From positions 27,731 to 36,424 of the forward strand of contig DHJG01000123.1 of the NCBI GenBank assembly GCA_002404215.1: DNA of 8,694 nt, given 5' to 3'. Of the stretch, positions 5,878-8,694 are shown one piece after another. This DNA comes from Desulfosporosinus sp. UBA4726 (lineage in GTDB: Bacteria; Bacillota; Desulfitobacteriia; Desulfitobacteriales; Desulfitobacteriaceae). The notes under the pieces were generated by a model. It searched no databases. It was not told the origin of the DNA and saw only the letters and a program-made list of their open reading frames with translations. Within the stretch, counting starts at the first letter, position 1. Every line of letters starts with the position of its first letter. Both the position numbers and the translations under genes were made by a program.

Positions 5878-6429
5878 TCATACATCGATTCTCTGTAAAT
5901 ACCATATCAACGTGTCTCCATATTTGCTAGTTTTACGAATTTCAAATGGATAAATGTCTCCATTAATCTTTTCATCCTTAGAGGTTTCAATGATAATAAC
6001 GCCAGTAGGGGTCAAATAAACGCTTTCACTTAAAGCCGAGATTACCTGTGGAACGAGTTCCTTGCGATATGGGGGATCAATAAAAATAAGATCAAACACT
6101 TCATGCGGATTTTTTTTTAGGTATAAAAAGGCATCCATTAACAGGAGTTTGGCCTGATGACCGACCCCCATTTGCTCAAGGTTTTTCCGTATAACTTGAT
6201 GTGCATCCAGACTTTTTTCTACCAGAACCGCTTCGCGCGAGCCACGAGAAAGTGCTTCTAAGGCCAAATTCCCGGTTCCGGAAAAAAGGTCTAATACGCG
6301 CGCATCCAAGACCTTATCTCCTATAACACTAAAAATAGCACCCTTTACTTTATCCGAAGTTGGGCGCGTTTGCATTCCAACTACCGACATGAGTTGGCGG
6401 CCACGCATTTCTCCTGCGATGATTCGCAT
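5878..6429 (-). CDS. rsmD: 16S rRNA (guanine(966)-N2)-methyltransferase RsmD
   Basis: RsmD methylates N2 of G966 in 16S rRNA on the assembling 30S subunit, using S-adenosylmethionine. Length is 183 residues, typical. The N-terminal MRIIAGEMRGRQL and TRPTSDKVKGAIFSVIG are family signatures. The SAM-binding motif DLFSGTG occupies residues 47-53, with the acidic EKSL at about 71-74. The catalytic DPPY is at 118-121 within FDLIFIDPPYRKELV. The ATG at 6427-6429 follows GGAGGG at a slightly short spacing of three bases. It heads a two-gene minus-strand unit with the coiled-coil gene. It corresponds to B. subtilis ylbH, which sits in the same neighbourhood as ylbJ, ylbN and rpmF. Confidence 0.95.
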   Translation of the reverse strand: MRIIAGEMRGRQLMSVVGMQTRPTSDKVKGAIFSVIGDKVLDARVLDLFSGTGNLALEALSRGSREAVLVEKSLDAHQVIRKNLEQMGVGHQAKLLLMDAFLYLKKNPHEVFDLIFIDPPYRKELVPQVISALSESVYLTPTGVIIIETSKDEKINGDIYPFEIRKTSKYGDTLIWYLQRIDV

Positions 6430-6499
6430 AAACCCTCCATATTACATTTAGCAGGCTTATAAAAGCTTTAACGCCACTATCAGGGCATCTTTTACATTA

Positions 6500-6519
6500 T
6501 AGTATACCACAGTACACTA
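6500..6519 (-). promoter_or_regulatory. Extended -10 promoter of rsmD overlapped by a palindrome
   Basis: On the minus strand TGGTATACT (6501-6509) is an extended -10 element, with an alternative TATAAT at 6496-6501. No good -35 is seen. The same bases form an imperfect palindrome, TAGTATAC (6500-6507) and GTACACTA (6512-6519), differing at one of eight positions per arm. It could be an operator, but the regulator is unknown. Confidence 0.45.
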
Positions 6520-6693
6520 GCGTTGCATAAAATTAATGATCATTTGTCAAGTTGAGCTTTATAATGACATAAGCCTAACAAAATATTGAAAAATGACGAA
6601 ATGTGCCGAGAATTTTTCACCTTAGTTGGAAAAACATGTAACTAATTGTTGCTCAAATATTTTGGTGAAAAAAGAGCAAAATAATATAATTGT

Positions 6694-6723
6694 GTATAAC
6701 ATTATATATTTTTGCCTATACTA
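6694..6723 (+). promoter_or_regulatory. Candidate sigma-G (forespore) promoter of gpr
   Basis: GTATA (6694-6698), an 18-bp spacer and TATACTA (6717-6723) fit the sigma-G pattern (GnATR in the -35, cAnnhTA in the -10) at all but the first base of the -10. gpr is forespore-expressed in Bacillus. Transcription would start near 6730, about 185 nt before the gpr ATG and before the terminator-like hairpin at 6808-6840. Confidence 0.4.
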
Positions 6724-6807
6724 AATCTGACATTTAATGAACAATTGATTCCTAATGAATTGAATGTCTACCCCATCCAGCTCTTCCTTTTATTTTTTCC
6801 TCTCTCT

Positions 6808-6840
6808 TCACTGGAGCTTATAGCCCCAGTGATTTTTTTT
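6808..6840 (+). terminator. Orphan intrinsic terminator upstream of gpr
   Basis: TCACTGG (6808-6814) pairs with CCAGTGA (6826-6832), followed by a mismatch and an inner GC/GC step around the loop TTATA. Eight Ts follow (6833-6840), so it points in the plus direction. No plus-strand gene lies upstream within the window after ylbJ, so it must end a non-coding transcript or attenuate gpr. Confidence 0.8.
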
Positions 6841-6916
6841 ACAAGGCAATCACTTTCAACTAGAACTTGATGCCAGTCGAGTTTCTATAAAATGTATTTA
6901 AAGGAGTATCGAAACT

Positions 6917-7903
6917 ATGAAAAAATCAGAACTCTATCGCCAGCTCAATGTCCAGCTTGATTTAGCAGTTGAAGCCCATCAGCTCCTTCGTGGGGAAAGC
7001 GGAGAAGAAATTCCCGGTGTCATAATGGATGAACAACAACTTGAACACGCTAAAGTCACGATAATTACTGTTAAAACTGATGAGGGTGTCGCAGCGATCG
7101 GAAAACCGAAGGGACAGTACATTACCATTGAGGCTCCGGAAATTCGAACGAACAATTATGTTGTCCATCAAGATATTACCCACGTTCTGGCAGATAGATT
7201 AATAGAACTAATGAATCTAAAAGATGATGCTAGCATTTTAATAATCGGCTTAGGCAACTGGAATGCTACACCAGACGCCTTGGGCCCCCAAGTCGTTAAC
7301 AAGACAATGGTTACTCGCCATCTTTTTAAAGTCTCTCCTGAGGAGTTACACGGTCAAATGCGAAAAATAAGTGCCATTTCACCCGGCGTCTTAGGAATCA
7401 CAGGCATTGAAACTGCTGAGATTATCCGAGGAATCGTAGAACACGTCAAGCCAGATTTAGTTATTGCTATTGATGCCCTTGCAGCTGGTTCTCTAGAACG
7501 CGTTGGTACGAGTATTCAAATCGCAGATACCGGTATTCATCCTGGTTCAGGAGTGGGTAACCCACGATCTAGCATCAACGAAGAAACAGTGGGTTGTAAA
7601 GTAATTGCCATAGGACTTCCTACCGTTGTAAACGCTTCCATAATTGCCCACGATGTGGTTGAAGGAGTTTTTGAACAATTCGTAACTAGTCCTACATTAT
7701 ACAAACTTTATAAGGGTATAAAGCCTGAAACATTCAGTCAAATCATTGATAATGTACTTTCTCCGTTTCAAGGAAATCTGATGGTTACTCCCAAAGAAAT
7801 CGACGATCTCGTCCAAAGGTCAGCAAAAATCATTGCCGGTGCTCTAGCGATCAGCCTTCATCCAGGAATTGATCGTGAAGATTATGAGCGGTATTTACAA
7901 TAG
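6917..7903 (+). CDS. gpr: Germination protease GPR (SASP-specific endopeptidase)
   Basis: GPR cleaves small acid-soluble spore proteins early in germination. It is made in the forespore as an inactive tetrameric zymogen that processes itself during spore maturation (peptidase family A25). Length is 328 residues. The start MKKSELYRQLNVQLDLAVEA contains the autoprocessing site, probably before Asp15 of DLAVE; the usual RTDLAVE is QLDLAVE here, so the preceding Arg is replaced. The core motifs are GLGNWNATPDALGP and IAIDALAAGSLERVGTSIQI, with Asp120 and Asp186 matching the proposed catalytic Asp127 and Asp193 of the B. megaterium enzyme (same 66-residue separation). SPGVLGITGIET and DTGIHPGSGVGN are also conserved. 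The ATG at 6917 follows AAAGGAG at good spacing. It converges on a short SASP gene, a possible substrate. Confidence 0.96.
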   Translation: MKKSELYRQLNVQLDLAVEAHQLLRGESGEEIPGVIMDEQQLEHAKVTIITVKTDEGVAAIGKPKGQYITIEAPEIRTNNYVVHQDITHVLADRLIELMNLKDDASILIIGLGNWNATPDALGPQVVNKTMVTRHLFKVSPEELHGQMRKISAISPGVLGITGIETAEIIRGIVEHVKPDLVIAIDALAAGSLERVGTSIQIADTGIHPGSGVGNPRSSINEETVGCKVIAIGLPTVVNASIIAHDVVEGVFEQFVTSPTLYKLYKGIKPETFSQIIDNVLSPFQGNLMVTPKEIDDLVQRSAKIIAGALAISLHPGIDREDYERYLQ

Positions 7904-7909
7904 CTAGGA

Positions 7910-7926
7910 TGCCTAAATGTTAGGCA
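7910..7926 (+). other. Small hairpin just after gpr
   Basis: TGCCTAA and TTAGGCA form a perfect 7-bp stem with a 3-nt loop, starting 6 bp past the gpr stop codon. No T run follows, so it is not a terminator by itself. The next 67 bp before the bidirectional terminator hold nothing I can identify. Confidence 0.5.
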
Positions 7927-7993
7927 ACTAGGCCGGTTCCGACGAGAAGTTAAAGGCAAATTAGGAATACGACACAGGGAAACCTAGTGACGA

Positions 7994-8034
7994 AAAGAAG
8001 TGGGTCAGGTTGTTTATACCTGACCCACTTCTTT
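7994..8034. terminator. Bidirectional terminator between gpr and the SASP gene
   Basis: A perfect 17-bp stem, AAAGAAGTGGGTCAGGT (7994-8010) with its complement at 8018-8034, encloses a 7-nt loop. The 3' arm ends in CTTCTTTAT on the plus strand and CTTCTTTTCG on the minus strand, so it can end both convergent transcripts. It begins 5 bp past the SASP stop and 90 bp past the gpr stop. Confidence 0.85.
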
Positions 8035-8039
8035 ATAAA

Positions 8040-8168
8040 TTATTGTTGTGGCGAATTAGGAAAACTTTTGTGTTTACGATTAGCAATCCCAATTTCTTGA
8101 GCGACTTCATACTTGAATTTTTCTAATTCTGGTGTGAGTTGGACCATTGGTTTTGTTGTCTTAGCCAA
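8040..8168 (-). CDS. Short alpha/beta-type small acid-soluble spore protein (SASP)
   Basis: Alpha/beta SASPs coat and protect spore DNA and are digested by GPR at germination. This 42-residue frame, read directly from the complementary strand, starts at TTG (8166-8168) with an excellent AGGAGGTG six bases upstream. It contains LTPELEKFKYEVAQEIGIAN at residues 11-30, which matches the family's first conserved block (typically KxEIAxEFGV) including the GPR cleavage site, here probably E25-I26. The protein then ends with KSFPNSPQQ and lacks the family's second conserved helix (roughly the SRxNGxVGGxMVKRM region); usual length is 60-70 residues. The stop is followed at once by a terminator, so a simple frameshift is unlikely. 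It may be a natural short paralogue or a degenerated copy. Confidence 0.8.
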   Translation of the reverse strand: MAKTTKPMVQLTPELEKFKYEVAQEIGIANRKHKSFPNSPQQ

Positions 8169-8542
8169 AGCTTACACCTCCTAAGAGATTATTTATTAAA
8201 GACAGCAGACCTGCTTCGCTGTTGCCTATCCAAGGTTTTTCACGCTTCAATCTACTTATATTATTTGATACTTTGAACGCAAGCATACTCGACAAATACT
8301 GCCAAGAATGTTCTCCAAAGTTAATGAATTTAATTATATTTATTTAACACTAACCAAATCTATCATATGACAGAAAACACAAATAAGGCTATTATCTTAG
8401 GCATAAAGGAGCGTCGTTCATTTGAACATATAAGAAGCCTTGTCCATATAATAGGTGGACAGGATAACATTGGGAATCCTGATGAATGATTCCGTGGAAG
8501 AATCTTCAAAATTAAGCTTTAAAAAACTAAAAATAGGATGGA
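8169..8542. other. Intergenic region between the SASP gene and the XRE regulator
   Basis: No convincing gene is seen. Contents are the SASP ribosome site (AGGAGGTG, about 8175-8182), overlapping AGCAG/CTGCT and ACAGC/GCTGT inverted repeats near 8200-8224, and the weak forespore promoter. Next comes a run of small hairpins: TGTCCA/TGGACA (8441-8446, 8456-8461), GGAATC/GATTCC (about 8473-8493) and GAAGAaTCTTC (8497-8507). The hairpins could belong to the leader of the downstream regulator gene. A 43-codon frame (8482-8613) also crosses the end of this region but overlaps the regulator out of frame. Confidence 0.5.
8259..8288 (-). promoter_or_regulatory. Candidate sigma-G promoter of the SASP gene
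   Basis: On the minus strand GTATG (8284-8288), an 18-bp spacer and AATAATA (8259-8265) fit the sigma-G pattern apart from the first base of the -10. Architecture and spacer are the same as the candidate before gpr. The leader would be about 85 nt. The match is weak on its own in AT-rich sequence. Confidence 0.33.
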
Positions 8543-8554
8543 GTGGTTTCGAGT

Positions 8555-8694
8555 TTGAGAGCGAGACGACAAGTAATCTATGCTGGTCAAAAAATTCGAA
8601 AGGCCCGCCTTGAAGCAGCTATTGGAACTCAAAAGGAATTAGCAGAGAAGACAGGAATCTCCGCTAATATCATCAGTGATTTAGAACGGGGTAG
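8555..8694 (+). CDS. XRE-family helix-turn-helix transcriptional regulator (N-terminal part, cut by the window edge)
   Basis: Only the first 46 codons are present. The frame reads GQKIRKARLEAAIGTQKE, then LAEKTGISANIISDLERG, a clear HTH_3/XRE (Cro/C1-type) DNA-binding domain at about residues 11-46. LAEKTGIS forms the helix-turn and ANIISDLERG the recognition helix region. The first loop (EAAIGTQKE) has one residue more than the common EAGLTQKE. I start at TTG (8555-8557), with GGAGTGG upstream; GTG at 8543-8545 in the same frame is an alternative, and an in-frame TAG lies just before it. Without the C-terminal part the target and effector cannot be told; it could be a stand-alone repressor, a phage-type regulator, or a sporulation regulator such as the SinR type. 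Confidence 0.8.
   Translation, partial: MRARRQVIYAGQKIRKARLEAAIGTQKELAEKTGISANIISDLERG

Larger units (their letters stand above)
6430..6916. other. 487-bp AT-rich intergenic region between rsmD and gpr
   Basis: I find no coding sequence here on either strand; short frames have no ribosome site. The region holds the rsmD promoter (about 6496-6519), a 10-bp palindrome AATGATCATT (6535-6544), a TATAAT on the plus strand (6560-6565, weak -35), and interleaved inverted repeats. Those repeats are TTTTTCACC (6613-6621) with GGTGAAAAA (6664-6672), and TTGCTC (6649-6654) with GAGCAA (6674-6679). They are followed by a candidate forespore promoter for gpr and an orphan terminator at 6808-6840. A plus-strand transcript from the region could be a small RNA or a gpr leader. 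Confidence 0.6.

Noticed and set aside
6545..6550. TTGACA on the minus strand as the -35 of rsmD
   Set aside because: It is 38 bp from the extended -10 at 6501-6506 and has no -10 at 16-18 bp spacing.
7904..7993. Structured RNA or riboswitch after gpr
   Set aside because: Apart from one 7-bp hairpin I could not match any known riboswitch, tRNA or intron core, and no gene follows in the plus direction before the terminator.
8482..8613. A 43-codon plus-strand frame beginning MNDSVEESSKLSFKKLKIGW
   Set aside because: It overlaps the clear XRE reading frame out of phase by almost 60 bp and has no convincing ribosome site. The composition is protein-like, so it is recorded, but the HTH frame is far better supported.

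Overview
The window looks like chromosome from a spore-forming, low-to-moderate GC member of the Firmicutes (Bacillota). The best guess is the Desulfosporosinus/Desulfitobacterium group of the Clostridia. This rests on protein content (FapR, YlbJ, GPR germination protease, an alpha/beta-type spore protein), on strong Shine-Dalgarno sites, and on consensus sigma-A promoters. The genus is an inference from family resemblance, not a database result.

Layout. Positions 1-2584 hold a minus-strand lipid/ribosome block. Read in the direction of transcription it is yceD (DUF177), rpmF (ribosomal protein L32), a terminator, a strong promoter with a candidate FapR operator, fapR, and plsX, which runs off the left edge. 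Next is ackA (acetate kinase, minus). ylbJ (sporulation membrane protein, plus) lies divergent from ackA. ylbJ converges on a minus-strand pair, a coiled-coil protein gene and rsmD (16S rRNA methyltransferase). After a 487-bp AT-rich intergenic region comes gpr (germination protease, plus). gpr converges, across a bidirectional terminator, on a very short alpha/beta-type SASP gene (minus) that is easy to miss. The right edge holds the start of an XRE-type helix-turn-helix regulator (plus).

How the genes fit together. PlsX makes acyl-phosphate for phospholipid synthesis and FapR represses that pathway in response to malonyl-CoA, so fapR-plsX looks like a self-regulated unit. rsmD, ylbJ, yceD and rpmF correspond to B. 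subtilis ylbH, ylbJ, ylbN and rpmF, so this is a rearranged relative of the ylb locus. ylbJ is inverted, ackA is inserted, and coaD is absent from its usual place. GPR degrades SASPs during germination, and its potential substrate is encoded next to it. Both genes have weak candidate forespore promoters of the same architecture.

No new defence or mobile system is visible. The most unusual items are non-coding: a two-copy palindromic repeat in the fapR leader with a terminator-like hairpin, an orphan intrinsic terminator in front of gpr, a perfect 26-bp palindrome nested in a second inverted repeat behind ackA, and the half-length SASP.
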